29,437 nt of DNA from Ceratorhiza oryzae-sativae (GCA_030998015.1 JARWMV010000172.1:1-29437), one strand, 5' to 3'; shown: positions 16,745-26,215, counted from the stretch's first letter. Notes: generated by a model from the sequence alone, not told the origin. A program made the numbers and translations.

Positions 16745-16995
16745 ACCCCATTTTGTTTAAGGACCGAAGGCCCATGACCCGCCGCCGTATGGACTTTGAT
16801 TCCGAGGTAGCCTGGAACCTCGGGGGTCCAGGCTACCTCGCAATACCCCGCCTCCTGGATCTCTAGAGATCCAGGGAGCGGAGCTGCCTCAGCTGCCTAA
16901 GCTGCCCTAGAGGGACAGGAGGCGGCGGAAGGGCCGGCGAACGATCGTGCAAGCACGATCCTCCGCCGGCCCGGTTCCGATTCGAAGAATCCGGA
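16745..16995 (+). repeat. family L palindrome repeat (empty form)
   Basis: Contains hairpins GGTAGCCTGGAACC, CTGGATCTCTAGAGATCCAG and CGATCGTGCAAGCACGATC. Copy at 23354-23640 is nearly the same but carries a G hairpin at 23531-23579 where this copy has GAA (16939-16941). Confidence 0.85.
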
Positions 16996-17177
16996 ATATT
17001 ACTTTTTCGCTACCGCGCAAAGAGAACCATTGCGAGATCTTTACCCGGAGCTAGCGAAAAACTTGGAATTTAACCATGTTTGCCAATTCTGAACAACTCA
17101 GAAGTCCTTATAGACTTAAGATGGGACCAGAAGGGGGAAACCTATATAATTTCCGGAAGGTAATACTTTCCCCCTGC

Positions 17178-17220
17178 AAAAAGCCTAGGTACAATTAATT
17201 ATACCTAGGACTTTTTGCCG
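17178..17220. repeat. single-copy strong hairpin
   Basis: GCAAAAAG-CCTAGGTA pairs with TACCTAGG-ACTTTTTGC across an AT-rich loop. Not seen elsewhere in the window. It may be a processing or termination structure; no evidence for either. Confidence 0.6.
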
Positions 17221-17656
17221 GAAGAGCGCTAAAGCGGCCGTGGGCGGCAGGGGACTCCGTATTATCGTAATTTTCAATAGAGACCCCTCCGCGCTCTTTG
17301 ATCGCCCGCAGGGCGGCCTAAGCGCGGAGGGCTCCAATAATCGGCGAGGTATTGCGAGGTACCCTGGAACTTTAAGTTCCAGGGTACCTCGGAATCAGAC
17401 GCCGGCCGCGCTGGGGACGCCCGAAATGCACCTTTACGGTGGTTTTGGGCCCTAGTGCCCCCCCAAGTGGGGGGTCAATGGCGCCACAAGTTTTGTGGCG
17501 CGCATTGCAATCATTGGGGGTCCATTTGAAAGGGTCGACGGTTACATTTTGTTAGTTGCTCAATTTTAAAATAGTGTACCTAAATTTTCCCCCAATTAAA
17601 TCAAATGGAATAGATCTATCCTTTTTCATGTAATATATTTAAAATCGATCTTTAAT

Positions 17657-17836
17657 ATGTTCTCATTTTATGTAGCGGTTAAGTTCTGTTTTTTTTTTAT
17701 AAAAAACTATGTCTCTTTTATATTAATTAAAAAGAGTCGGTCTGAACATACCAACTCAATACTGGAGGAATTTAATCCTCCTCCATTAGCAAGAGAAAAA
17801 CGAATGGCTAAGCTTAATCAATCAATCCCTCGAGAA
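17657..17836 (+). CDS. hypothetical ORF fragment
   Basis: AT-rich frame: a hydrophobic start (FSFYVAVKFCFFF) and a charged end (SRSEHTNSILEEFNPPPLAR, then EKRMAKLNQ). The frame runs into a D palindrome at 17836. The C-terminal composition looks like real coding sequence, but I recognise no family and the strand differs from the other genes. Confidence 0.2.
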
Positions 17837-18091
17837 TCGATGTAGATTTGCCTTCGCAAATCATCGATTCTCGGCGAGGTATTGCAATACCTCGCCGCTT
17901 CGCGGCCTCGCGCTCCCCTCCGGCGCCTGATTCCGAGGAATCAGGCGCCTCCCGTGGGGTATGGGCCCGAGCGGACCGACGGTCCCTAACCCCACGGGAG
18001 GGAATAAAATAAATTCACATTCGGTGCCTAGATTTAGAGGGCCACGTAAAGCGCGGAGTATTTCTTGTTTTCCAGGTGGAGATTCATTTTT

Positions 18092-18390
18092 GCAGCGCGC
18101 TATGCGGCTGCCCAGCAGCGCGCTATGCGGCTGCCCAGCAGCGCGCTATGCGGCTGCCCAGCAGCGCGCTATGCGGCTGCCCAGCAGCGCGCTATGCGGC
18201 TGCCCAGCAGCGCGCTATGCGGCTGCCCAGCAGCGCGCTATGCGGCTGCCCAGCAGCGCGCTATGCGGCTGCCCAGCAGCGCGCTATGCGGCTGCCCAGC
18301 AGCGCGCTATGCGGCTGCCCAGCAGCGCGCTATGCGGCTGCCCAGCAGCGCGCTATGCGGCTGCCCAGCAGCGCGCTATGCGGCTGCCCA
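18092..18390 (+). repeat. 23-bp tandem array, 13 units
   Basis: Exactly 13 head-to-tail copies of a 23-bp unit starting GCAGCGCGCTATGCGGCTGC. By eye all units are identical. 23 is not a multiple of three and no unit creates a stop on the plus strand, so all three plus frames stay open; no protein is proposed. Confidence 0.97.
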
Positions 18391-18416
18391 GAAGACCTAA
18401 TAAATTAGTCTGGTCT

Positions 18417-18524
18417 CTATCTCGGTCAACATCGTTCCGTGGTTTGCTTCCATGCAAGATTTATAAAATCTTGCTGGACCTGTATCCGCCGGCGGGCTGC
18501 CCTAGAGTAATTGACACGAGATAG
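18417..18524 (+). repeat. CTATCTCG hairpin element, unfilled
   Basis: 108 bp with arms CTATCTCGGTCAAC and TTGACACGAGATAG and an inner CAAGATTTATAAAATCTTG hairpin. It keeps CCGCCGGCGGG at the point where A lies in the filled copy. Another unfilled copy at 23758-23865. Confidence 0.85.
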
Positions 18525-18534
18525 GGTTTATAAG

Positions 18535-18607
18535 TGCCGAAAGTTGGAGTTGAACCAAGCATTTAAATCTTACAAGGAAATCGTTTTACCAATTAAACTA
18601 TTTCGGC
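18535..18607 (-). tRNA. trnT: tRNA-Thr (UGU), probable
   Basis: Acceptor GCCGAAA/TTTCGGC; D-stem GTTT/AAAC; loop CTTGTAA with anticodon TGT preceded by the invariant T. The anticodon stem ATTTC/GATTT has two T-T mismatches and the T-stem one C-C mismatch, so the gene may be drifting or its transcript edited. It sits directly after a 108-bp hairpin element and the 23-bp tandem array. Confidence 0.78.
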
Positions 18608-18823
18608 GGTAGGGTTGTGGTCCTGACCCAGGGAAAATAAAACCCCCGGAAAGCGGGAAGGGGACTTAAAGACCAATTTTGTAAAGCATCATTGAAGGCA
18701 TTATGTTCTTTAACAATTCTCCGCGCTCTTTGATCGCCCGAAGGGCGGCCTAAGCGGGGGCTCGTCTTGTGGCGCGCATTGCAATCATTGGGGAGCAGCT
18801 GAAAGGGAAGAGAGAGAACTCCT

Positions 18824-19023
18824 ACCCTAACCCTGTCGTCAGCGTGTACAAGTACACGCTGCTAGGGAACCTCTTCCCCTCCGCGCTCTTTGATCGCCCG
18901 CAGGGCGGCCTAAGCGCGGAGTGCTTCGGAGCCGTCTGTGTACGGCTTAAGCCGCACACAGACGTCTCCTCTACAAGCGTGAAATTGTTGCACGTACGTG
19001 CAACAACTTCTAGGGGACGGGTC
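18824..19023 (+). mobile_element. family B element
   Basis: Complete 200-bp copy, joined by a 23-bp linker to the inverted A at 19047. The block is the reverse complement of 15425-15819. Confidence 0.9.
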
Positions 19024-19046
19024 AAGAATCGGTGCTTTGCGAAGGC

Positions 19047-19218
19047 CCGCGCGCGTTAGTTGCTGGTGGGACTTGTCCCACCAACCAACGTGAGCAATCG
19101 CAACCGTTTGCGATTGCTAGTGCGCGGCATAATATCGATATTTAGCCGCCGGCTGAAAATGACGAACGGTCGTCATTTTCTACGAGGGAATCTTTAGGAT
19201 TCCCTCTAACGCCGGCGG
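19047..19218 (-). mobile_element. family A element (inverted)
   Basis: Truncates the C terminus of the LAGLIDADG_2 gene at 19219. Joined through a linker to the B element at 18824-19023. Confidence 0.93.
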
Positions 19219-20151
19219 GCGACGATTCTGTGGGGCTGTATCACAGGTAATGATTTGGATGGAATTCTAAAACCGGCCCCATTTTTGTTAATGGTGCAAT
19301 TTAAATTCCATTTATGACCCGTGCACGCCTGCGAACGCCTTGGCTTAAGCCAAGGCGGCCCTGGCGTGCGCGCGGCGTCTGATTCCGAGGCAATACCTCG
19401 CCGAGAATCGATGATTTGCGAAGGCAAATCTACATCGATTCTCGAGGGGGCTAAAAGATTTACCTCGGCCAAAGTAAAACAATTTGTGGAAAGATAAATT
19501 ACTCGGTTTTTATTACAGAAACCACCGTCATCACACAGCCAATAGGCGAGCCCTAAAGGCGTTAATAACTCACCGATGTTGTTAGGAATTATTTTGTTAC
19601 CTTCAATGTAAAATAAGTTATGGAATTCGGTAAAACAAGGCAACGAATAAGTTCTAAAATATACAGAACCATACTCCATCCCGGGCCGTGTTTTAAGAAC
19701 CCGGCTCTGAGTTTTAGGAGCAGTAAGGCAATAAGTTATGAATAAGTCGAACAGGTGAAAAAGATAATCCTTGTGAATTAGCCCTTGTTCAAATTTTAAT
19801 AATACATTTACACCCCCTTTACCTTTTCTAAAATTCAAATCACCCAAAATAAGACCAATTAGTATATCTTTGTGGTATTGGGAAAGAACAAATTTCGATC
19901 GCTCTAGACTGGAAAGGCCCCGTGTTTGAACAGTTTGATTTTGGAAAGTAATTCCCCGCCGGCGTTAGAGGGAATCCTAAAGATTCCCTCGTAGAAAATG
20001 ACGACCGTTCGTCATTTTCAGCCGGCGGCTAAATATCGATATTATGCCGCGCACTAGCAATCGCAAACGGTTGCGATTGCTCACGTTGGTTGGTGGGACA
20101 AGTCCCACCAGCAACTAACGCGCGCGGGCTGTTTAATAAATTATTTTTCAT
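19219..20151 (-). pseudogene. LAGLIDADG_2-type endonuclease with three repeat insertions
   Basis: Start ATG at 20151 (MKNNLLNS), then a 172-bp A element (19956-20127). The frame resumes with GITFQNQTV...ILIGLILGDLNFRK and continues through HKDYLFHLFDLF, TPLGLAYWLCDDGGF and FTLAEVNLLA to 19456. Removing A joins the two sides in the same frame. A GC block of about 130 bp (19317-19447) follows, read in frame as a foreign loop, and then HKWNLNCTINKN and FRIPSKSLPVIQ to about 19219, where another A element (inverted) truncates the end. It is the best preserved LAGLIDADG_2 gene here and the longest readable piece is 213 codons. No intron core is seen beside it. Confidence 0.8.
19956..20127 (+). mobile_element. 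family A element inside an endonuclease start
   Basis: Splits codon block MKNNLLNS from GITFQNQ of the minus-strand endonuclease. Removing exactly 172 bp restores one reading frame, which defines the element ends and shows no target duplication. Confidence 0.93.
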
Positions 20152-21067
20152 GGTAATTTGTGTTTTCGATCTTATGACTTCATGTTTCGTATTAAATTTC
20201 TAGGTTTTTCAACCGAAGGACCAGCTGGGATCATAATAAAAATGACCTAGAAACATAACCCCGTGGGCAGCATGGCTTAATACTTGCTGCTCCAGGTAAC
20301 CAGGTTGATCTGACTAGACCAACCTGCTTCAATATTTCAATTGACGGAAGTTGATCTGGTCAGACCAACTGACTTTTTTGCAGACGTCAATTTCCCGTCG
20401 GGTCGTAGGGGGATTGAAGAGTTATTATTGTAATAAAGCAGGCCTTGTTTTAATTAAAGCCCGCTTTTTTAATGATGTTTCTTACCCGTGCCCGCCTACG
20501 ATCGCAGCTCCGCCTCAAGTTATAAACATTTCCGAAGCCATGTTCTTGGTATACAAAGACCGCAGAGCTGGTCCTGCGCGGCTAAATATTTAGAATTGAA
20601 AATCTTTTGAGAACCATGGCATAGCCCGCGCCCTACAAACGAAGATGAGGCGTGACAAAGCCGACAGGACGGCGGCAATTGCCGCCCATGTCGCGGCATC
20701 TACAATACAGAACTCCTAATTGACCACGGGCCCTAGCATTAATTGTAGGGTCCCACTAATATCACCCCATTTTGTCTAAGACCTTGACCCGCCGCGGGCT
20801 GACGACAAGGAGTAATGCCGTACTCAATAGGTTCCAATTCTGTCTAAATTTTAAATTGGTATGGTACCCCATCCTCTGAAAAAGGGTCGTCTTCCAGATG
20901 GAGATTATTCTCCTCCAGAAGACTTTAAACAAAAATCCACTTCCTTCTGGGCCTATCTACGTAGTCCGCGGAGCACGCCCTTTTAAAACAATCATTCCCT
21001 GAACTTTTCTTCCCCTTTTCCAACAGGGCGGATAAAGTGTGATTGACTAAAATTGAACAGAAAAGCT

Positions 21068-21201
21068 ACCCTAACCCTGTCGAAGAGTATTCACCCTCAA
21101 GCTTCGGAGCCGTCTGTGTACGGCTTAAGCCGCACACAGACGTCTCCTCTACAAGCGTGAAATTGTTGCACGTACGTGCAACAACTTCTAGGGGACGGGT
21201 C
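21068..21201 (+). mobile_element. family B short form (134 bp)
   Basis: Keeps both ends of B, but the block with CGTGTACAAGTACACG and the C element is replaced by GAAGAGTATTCACCCTCAAG. The right half, with GTTGCACGTACGTGCAAC, is unchanged. Confidence 0.88.
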
Positions 21202-21670
21202 AGGCATAATTAAGGGGTTCGGTTTGAAATATCAGGGCCCCTCTAAATCTAACCCGTGCACGCCTACGATCGCAGCTCCGCCTCAAGCGTGAAGTTGTTG
21301 CACGTACGTGCAACAATTTAAGCTAGAGGATCAGCTGCGGCCCTGGCGTGCGCGGGCGTCTGATTCCGAGGTACCCTGGAACTTAAAGTTCCAGGGTACC
21401 TCGCAATACCTCGCCGCTTCGCGGCCTCGCGCTCCCCTCCGGCGCCTGATTCCGAGGAATCAGGCGCCTCCCGTGGGGTATGGGCCCGAGCGGACCGACG
21501 GTCCCTAACCCCACGGGAGGGAATAAAATGAATTCACCTACTGACCCCCAAACATGTGCAGCTACGCTGCATTGTTTGGTGGGCAGCAATGTCGGGGGTC
21601 TACTGACCCCCAAACATGTGCAGCTACGCTGCATTGTTTGGTGGGCAGCAACCCCCCGATATTGTAATGC

Positions 21671-21717
21671 CCGCCGGCGTTAGAGGGAATCCTAAAGATT
21701 CCCTCTAACGCGCGCGG
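21671..21717 (+). mobile_element. minimal family A (47 bp)
   Basis: Same form and same flanks as the copy at 13507 (left ...CCCGATATTGTAATGC, right CAATGTCGGGGGTCT), so both derive from one copied block. Confidence 0.9.
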
Positions 21718-21915
21718 CAATGTCGGGGGTCTACGGTGCCTAGATTTATAGGGATTCCCTGTATTTACAGTCTTCCAGGGTGGAAATAAATATCCATCAC
21801 AGAAAAAACCTTCCGAGCTTTAGCTCGGCATATAGCGTAAAAGACGCATATATTATTTAACCCTTAATTTTACGCGATTATTGTAACAATAATTTATTTT
21901 GTTTAAATAAATTAA

Positions 21916-21998
21916 TACGAACAAAGAGACTTGAACTCTTACGGATCTACTCCACTTTTACTTAACAAAAGACTGGCTACCAATTTCAGCATGTTCGC
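21916..21998 (-). tRNA. trnL: tRNA-Leu (UAA)
   Basis: Type II tRNA with a long extra arm. Acceptor GCGAACA/TGTTCGT; anticodon stem CTTTT/AAAAG around loop GTTAAGT (TAA); T-arm AGAG-TTCAAGT-CTCT. The extra arm fits a leucine tRNA. Confidence 0.9.
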
Positions 21999-22442
21999 TT
22001 TTTAAATGGACTTGTTGTGGGATTTACAGCTCCTATGTATTTTGAAATATATAGGAGTATGTTCCGGAAAAAAAGAGACCGGAGGGGAGCAAAATTTTAT
22101 ATAGACCCCGGAACCGGCCCTGTGTGGTCCCTCTAGGAGGGGTTTCGCCCAAGGCCATGCAGGAACGGTTCGTGCGCATGACCTTATAAGCCGATTTTGT
22201 ATCGCATCATAGTAGACCCCCAACAAGGCAATGGCCTCCCAATGCGTCACAAACGTATTGGGGGGGCCATTACCTTATTGGGGGGCGGATGCCCCTCAAA
22301 CAATGCAGCGTAGCTGCACATGTTTGGGGGGCAGTAGGAATATGCGGTGACAACAAATCTAACGCGCTCTTTGATCGCCCGCAGGGCGGCCTAAGAGGTT
22401 CCCTAGCAGCGTGTACTTGTACACGCTGACGACAGGGTTAGG
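21999..22442. other. spacer upstream of tRNA-Leu, no gene
   Basis: Mixed unique sequence to about 22205 with no recognised gene, then a level-0 H hairpin with G (22215-22335), part of C (22361-22395) and a B tail (22395-22442). Confidence 0.45.
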
Positions 22443-22517
22443 GTAGCTTATCATTGACCGCAGGCCCGGAGAAATATATTTATAACCAGAGCCATATTTA
22501 TTTCCCCTACAAACCCA

Positions 22518-22626
22518 AAGGCCTCCCAATGCGTTACCAAGCCTGTAAGGCACGCCCTACGGGCCAGCGTATTGGGAGTGCCATTACCCCCCCAAACAAT
22601 GCAGCATAGCTGCATCAGTTTGGGGG
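22518..22626 (+). mobile_element. family GH double hairpin
   Basis: H (with inner palindrome) plus G in the LAGLIDADG_2 remnant at 22443-23355. The right side ends GGGGGGTCGACGG rather than TCAA, so flanks here are less clear. Confidence 0.75.
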
Positions 22627-23103
22627 GTCGACGGGGCGCTTGGCCAAAGGCACAATGCGCCCACATCGTGGTTGGGACGCCCACATCGTGGTTGGGACAC
22701 GGGTTGTAACATTTTAAATTCCATTTAATATTTAAAACGGTAACTAAAAGATCTACTTCTTTTATTGTATAAGAATCTGTACACAACACTGTATGGTTAC
22801 TTCCCCAAATTGGGGGTGTAGATTTGCCTGCGCAAATCACCCCCAATTTAGGAGTCCTCAGCGCTTAGGCCGTGCCTAAAGGCGCGATCAGAGAGCGCTG
22901 CCCAACTCCTGCCCCCCAATAAGGTAATGGCCCCCCCAATACGTTGGCCTTACAGGCTTGGTAACGCATTGGGAGGCCATTGCCTTGTTGGGGGTCTACG
23001 ATAAGTATTCTTATCGTGGTTGGGTTGGAGTTTTATTAAAAGTCCCATCATCGCGCAACAAGTAAGCTAAACCTAAGGGTGTCAACAATTCCCCCTATGT
23101 TGG

Positions 23104-23303
23104 ACCCTAACCCTGTCGTCAGCGTGTACAAGTACACGCTGCTAGGGAACCTCTTCCCCTCCGCGCTCTTTGATCGCCCGCAGGGCGGCCTAAGCGCGGA
23201 GTGCTTCGGAGCCGTCTGTGTACGGCTTAAGCCGCACACAGACGTCTCCTCTACAAGCGTGAAATTGTTGCACGTACGTGCAACAACTTCTAGGGGACGG
23301 GTC
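23104..23303 (+). mobile_element. family B element inside an endonuclease
   Basis: Complete copy separating AGVKQVP from GELLTPL of the minus-strand LAGLIDADG_2 remnant. Confidence 0.9.
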
Positions 23304-24059
23304 AGGAACTTGTTTTACCCCTGCTTTGTAAAATAGTTCTAATAGTTCATTAAAACCCCATTTTGGCTAAGGACCGAAGGCCCATGACCCGCCGCCGTAT
23401 GGACTTTGATTCCGAGGTAGCCTGGAACCTCGGGGGTCCAGGCTACCTCGCAATACCCCGCCTCCTGGATCTCTAGAGATCCAGGGAGCGGAGCTGCCCT
23501 AGAGGGACAGGAGGCGGCGGTAGGGCCGGCTCCTGCCCCCCAAACATGTGCAGCTACGCTGCATTGTTTGAGGGGCATACGATCGTGCAAGCACGATCCT
23601 CCGCCGGCCCGGTAACAACGATTCGAAGAATCCGGAAGGTTCGATTTATTTTTATAAGCTCTTCTTATATTTCCCTCCGCGCTTAGATCGCGCCAGAGGC
23701 GCGGCCCACGCGCGTCGGGGCGTAGGGGGAAATACTCCCGAAAACTTAGTCTGGCCTCTATCTCGGTCAACATCGTTCCGTGGTTTGCTTCCATGCAAGA
23801 TTTATAAAATCTTGCTGGACCTGTATCCGCCGGCGGGCTGCCCTAGAGTAGTTGACACGAGATAGGGTCGGGGTATCCTTCAACAAAATGGGTTTAGGAC
23901 TTACAGCCCATAACCATTTGGAATCTATGAGTACGGCAGCACTCCTGTGGGCCCTATTCGGACTCCTCCCAACCACGATAAGTCCCCTAGCTGAAATTGG
24001 CTCCGAAGCTTGAGGGTGAATACTCTTCGACAGGGTTAGGGTAGGATCGCAGGCCCGGA

Positions 24060-24142
24060 GTAAAATAGTATATCATTTAATTTGTGATTTAATCCTACAT
24101 CTAATCTTTTTAATAATAAATCCGTTATGTCTTCAACATATT
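24060..24142 (-). pseudogene. coding-like remnant, unidentified
   Basis: An AT-rich frame on the minus strand reads KYVEDITDLLLKRLDVGLNH followed by KLNDILFY, cut on one side by an F element (24143-24240). Beyond that element another open piece, YSAFLPAGQISITSLP, may be its continuation. No family is recognised. Confidence 0.22.
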
Positions 24143-24544
24143 TCCAACTCTCTGATCGCGCCTTTAGGCGCGGCCTAAGCGCTGAGGACTCCTAAACTGG
24201 GGGTGATTTGCGCAGGCAAATCTACACCCCCAATTTGGGGTAATGAAGTAATTGAGATTTGCCCCGCTGGCAGGAAAGCTGAGTATTTTTTTTACCCCAA
24301 TTTTCGAAAATTAGGAGTACGCTGCCGCATTCGGCCGCTCTATCGTACCCCCCGTGGTGGTGAGGACCGTCGCTACGCTCGGGCCCATCCACCACGGGAG
24401 GCGCCTGATTCCTAGGTTGTGCGCGAGGCGGCCCCTCTGGCCGCGAGCCCGCGCACGCCAGGGCCGCAGCTTAAGCTGCGATCGTAGGCGGGCACGGGTA
24501 AGATAGAGCGTTCTAACAGCGGCAGCTACAGCAGGTAAGTGGAA

Positions 24545-24616
24545 TAGCCTTTACCAGATTCGAACTGGCATTGGCCGCGTGAAGGGCGGCAGTATTAACC
24601 ATTATACTAAAAGACC
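24545..24616 (-). tRNA. trnE: tRNA-Glu (UUC)
   Basis: Acceptor GGTCTTT/AAAGGCT; D-stem GTAT/ATAC; anticodon stem GCCGC/GCGGC around loop CCTTCAC (TTC); T-arm GCCAG-TTCGAAT-CTGGT. Position 33 reads C instead of the usual T, and the anticodon stem is unusually GC-rich compared with the other tRNAs. Confidence 0.85.
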
Positions 24617-25091
24617 TCGACTCACCTATTTCAATGGACTTGGTATTGGCGTATCTCAAAGAGTCTAAAAGATTTAGATCTAATTTAGGCCGATGTACTA
24701 CTGACTGTGGGCTCTCTACGGACTCCTCCCAACCACGATAAGTCCCCTAGCTGGGCCGGCTCCTCAAAGTCCATACGGCGGCGGGGTATTAGTTTAAGAG
24801 GGGAATCTCTGTAGTATATTTATACTTCTAAAGGAACCCCTGAATTTTTCCTCTTCCTTTTTAAGGAAACCGCGTCTCTCTTTAATAGAGACGCACCAAA
24901 AAAATTTGTTGTTTTATTTCACCAAAATGGTGTAAGGACTTACAGCCCTTCACCATCTGGAGTACGAAAGCGCTCCTGTGGGCCCTCTTCGGTGCCCTAC
25001 GGAAATTGACGTCTGCAAAAAAGTCAGTTGGTCTGACCAGATCAACTTCCGTCAATTATCCGCAGCTGCAGTAATTTTTTTTTTTTGGAGC

Positions 25092-25162
25092 TGGCGACAT
25101 CAGGAATCGAACCTAAACTAGCAGTTCATGAGACTACTGTGCTACCAATACACTTTCTCGCC
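25092..25162 (-). tRNA. trnM: tRNA-Met (CAU), copy 3
   Basis: Acceptor GGCGAGA/TGTCGCC with one mismatch; anticodon stem GTAGT/ACTGC around loop CTCATGA (CAT); T-arm TTAGG-TTCGATT-CCTGA. The GGCGAGA acceptor resembles the usual fungal elongator Met. Preceded on the plus strand by a T-run at 25076-25086. Confidence 0.88.
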
Positions 25163-25289
25163 TATCACACATTTTCATCTTTTAGGCCTAACCCCAATTT
25201 CACTAGGAACCTACCCACAGGTCTAGGACCTGGGGTGTGTCTAATAAACTTGTTCGATACGTCCATCTCACTATAACCCCTATTTTCCC

Positions 25290-25423
25290 GACCCGTCCCC
25301 TAGAAGTTGTTGCACGTACGTGCAACAATTTCACGCTTGTAGAGGAGACGTCTGTGTGCGGCTTAAGCCGTACACAGACGGCTCCGAAGCTTGAGGGTGA
25401 ATACTCTTCGACAGGGTTAGGGT
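25290..25423 (-). mobile_element. family B short form (inverted)
   Basis: 134-bp form upstream of the inverted A at 25477. The segment between lacks the 12-bp tandem array present in the sister block at 16305. Confidence 0.88.
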
Positions 25424-25476
25424 AGGACCTAATTAGGGTAGGACCGAAAAACAAAAATTGGCCCCCGGCCCGCTCC

Positions 25477-25648
25477 CCGCGCGCGTTAGTTGCTGGTGGG
25501 ACTTGTCCCACCAACCAACGTGAGCAATCGCAACCGTTTGCGATTGCTAGTGCGCGGCATAATATCGATATTTAGCCGCCGGCTGAAAATGACGAACGGT
25601 CGTCATTTTCTACGAGGGAATCTTTAGGATTCCCTCTAACGCCGGCGG
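25477..25648 (-). mobile_element. family A element (inverted)
   Basis: Flanks match those of the copy at 16416 (GCTCC/GGAGC). Cuts the polymerase-like fragment at about 25660. Confidence 0.93.
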
Positions 25649-25659
25649 GGAGCGGATCT

Positions 25660-25850
25660 AGGGCCGCAGGGGTGAGAATAAAGTTGGTGAATTGAATCCT
25701 TTAAGACGGACTTTAATTCCTCTTTCTCCTTTTTAGTTACGACCTGAATCTTACTGATCGATCGGAAAGTGCCATTCACTTTCAATTGAAGTTGCATGGC
25801 GAATTTGTGACAAAATTTTAAAAAAAGATCCCATTGTATGTTGGGAGGGG
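25660..25850 (-). pseudogene. possible plasmid-type DNA polymerase fragment
   Basis: A frame of about 55 codons is open on the minus strand from about 25848 (QWDLFLKFCHKF) through LQLKVNGTFRSISKIQVVTK to DSIHQLYSH, where a repeat flank and an A element cut it. The FxVNGxxRSIS motif followed by a charged helix recalls the region ahead of the exonuclease domain in B-type DNA polymerases of fungal mitochondrial linear plasmids, pieces of which are common in fungal mtDNA. This rests on one motif from memory and could be wrong. Confidence 0.35.
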
Positions 25851-26104
25851 GTCAAAAAATTGATTTCCAAAAACACCCCCAAACATGTGCAGCTACGCTG
25901 CATTGTTTGGGGGGCATCCACCCCCCAAATGAAGCAATTACGGGGCCTCTAAAATAGCTTTGCTATTTTAAGTGGCCCCTAATTGCATCATTGGGGGTCT
26001 ACGGGCATGGACTTATAGCGCATAATCAACTTGGAGTACTGCAGCTGCAGTAATTTTTATGAGAGCTATGTTCCCATTAAAATATAGAATGTTAGAGACG
26101 ACCT

Positions 26105-26215
26105 ATTGATGCTGAATCAGGCAATACAACGACTGTATAATGATCTACTATAGCATCATTATATCGCCATGTAGATAATATTTCAGACCTGTACACTCTT
26201 CCCTGATTTTTCTGG
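26105..26215 (-). pseudogene. coding-like remnant, unidentified
   Basis: A short open frame on the minus strand reads RVYRSEILSTWRYND, AIVDHYTVVVLPDSASIGRL and a TAA stop. The composition is protein-like and the frame has no repeat sequence, but it has no start and I do not recognise it. It may be the end of a polymerase or maturase gene, possibly linked to the polymerase-like fragment about 250 bases away. Confidence 0.25.

Larger units (their letters stand above)
20152..21915. other. gene-free region
   Basis: Includes an imperfect TTTCTAGG...CCTAGAAA hairpin near 20197-20255, family K (20339-20392), mixed unique sequence to about 21060, a short B (21068-21201), the CCGTGGGG palindrome block (21470-21520), tandem G hairpins (21540-21660) and a minimal A. 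The unique stretches (20400-21060) show no ORF or RNA I can identify. Confidence 0.5.
22443..23355 (-). pseudogene. LAGLIDADG_2-type endonuclease remnant, heavily interrupted
   Basis: Readable pieces on the minus strand: GFNELLELFYKAGVKQVP (23355-23304), GELLTPLGLAYLLRDDG (about 23090-23040), NHTVLCTDSYTIKEVDLLV and LNIKWNLKC (22800-22710), and NKYGSGYKYI (22505-22475). Between them lie a 200-bp B element, a GH-type block (22915-22999), an F element (22803-22895) and a GH element (22518-22626). The order matches the other LAGLIDADG_2 genes of the window. No start or stop survives. Confidence 0.7.

Noticed and set aside
16975..16995. T-arm-like sequence GATTCGAAGAATC
   Set aside because: It is a palindrome of repeat L, also present at 23610, with no tRNA around it.
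18092..18390. CRISPR-like array
   Set aside because: The units are directly joined with no spacers and lie in a mitochondrial genome; it is a minisatellite.
17961..18524. 187-codon plus-strand ORF
   Set aside because: Most of it is the 23-bp tandem array read in one of three equally open frames; no independent protein signal.
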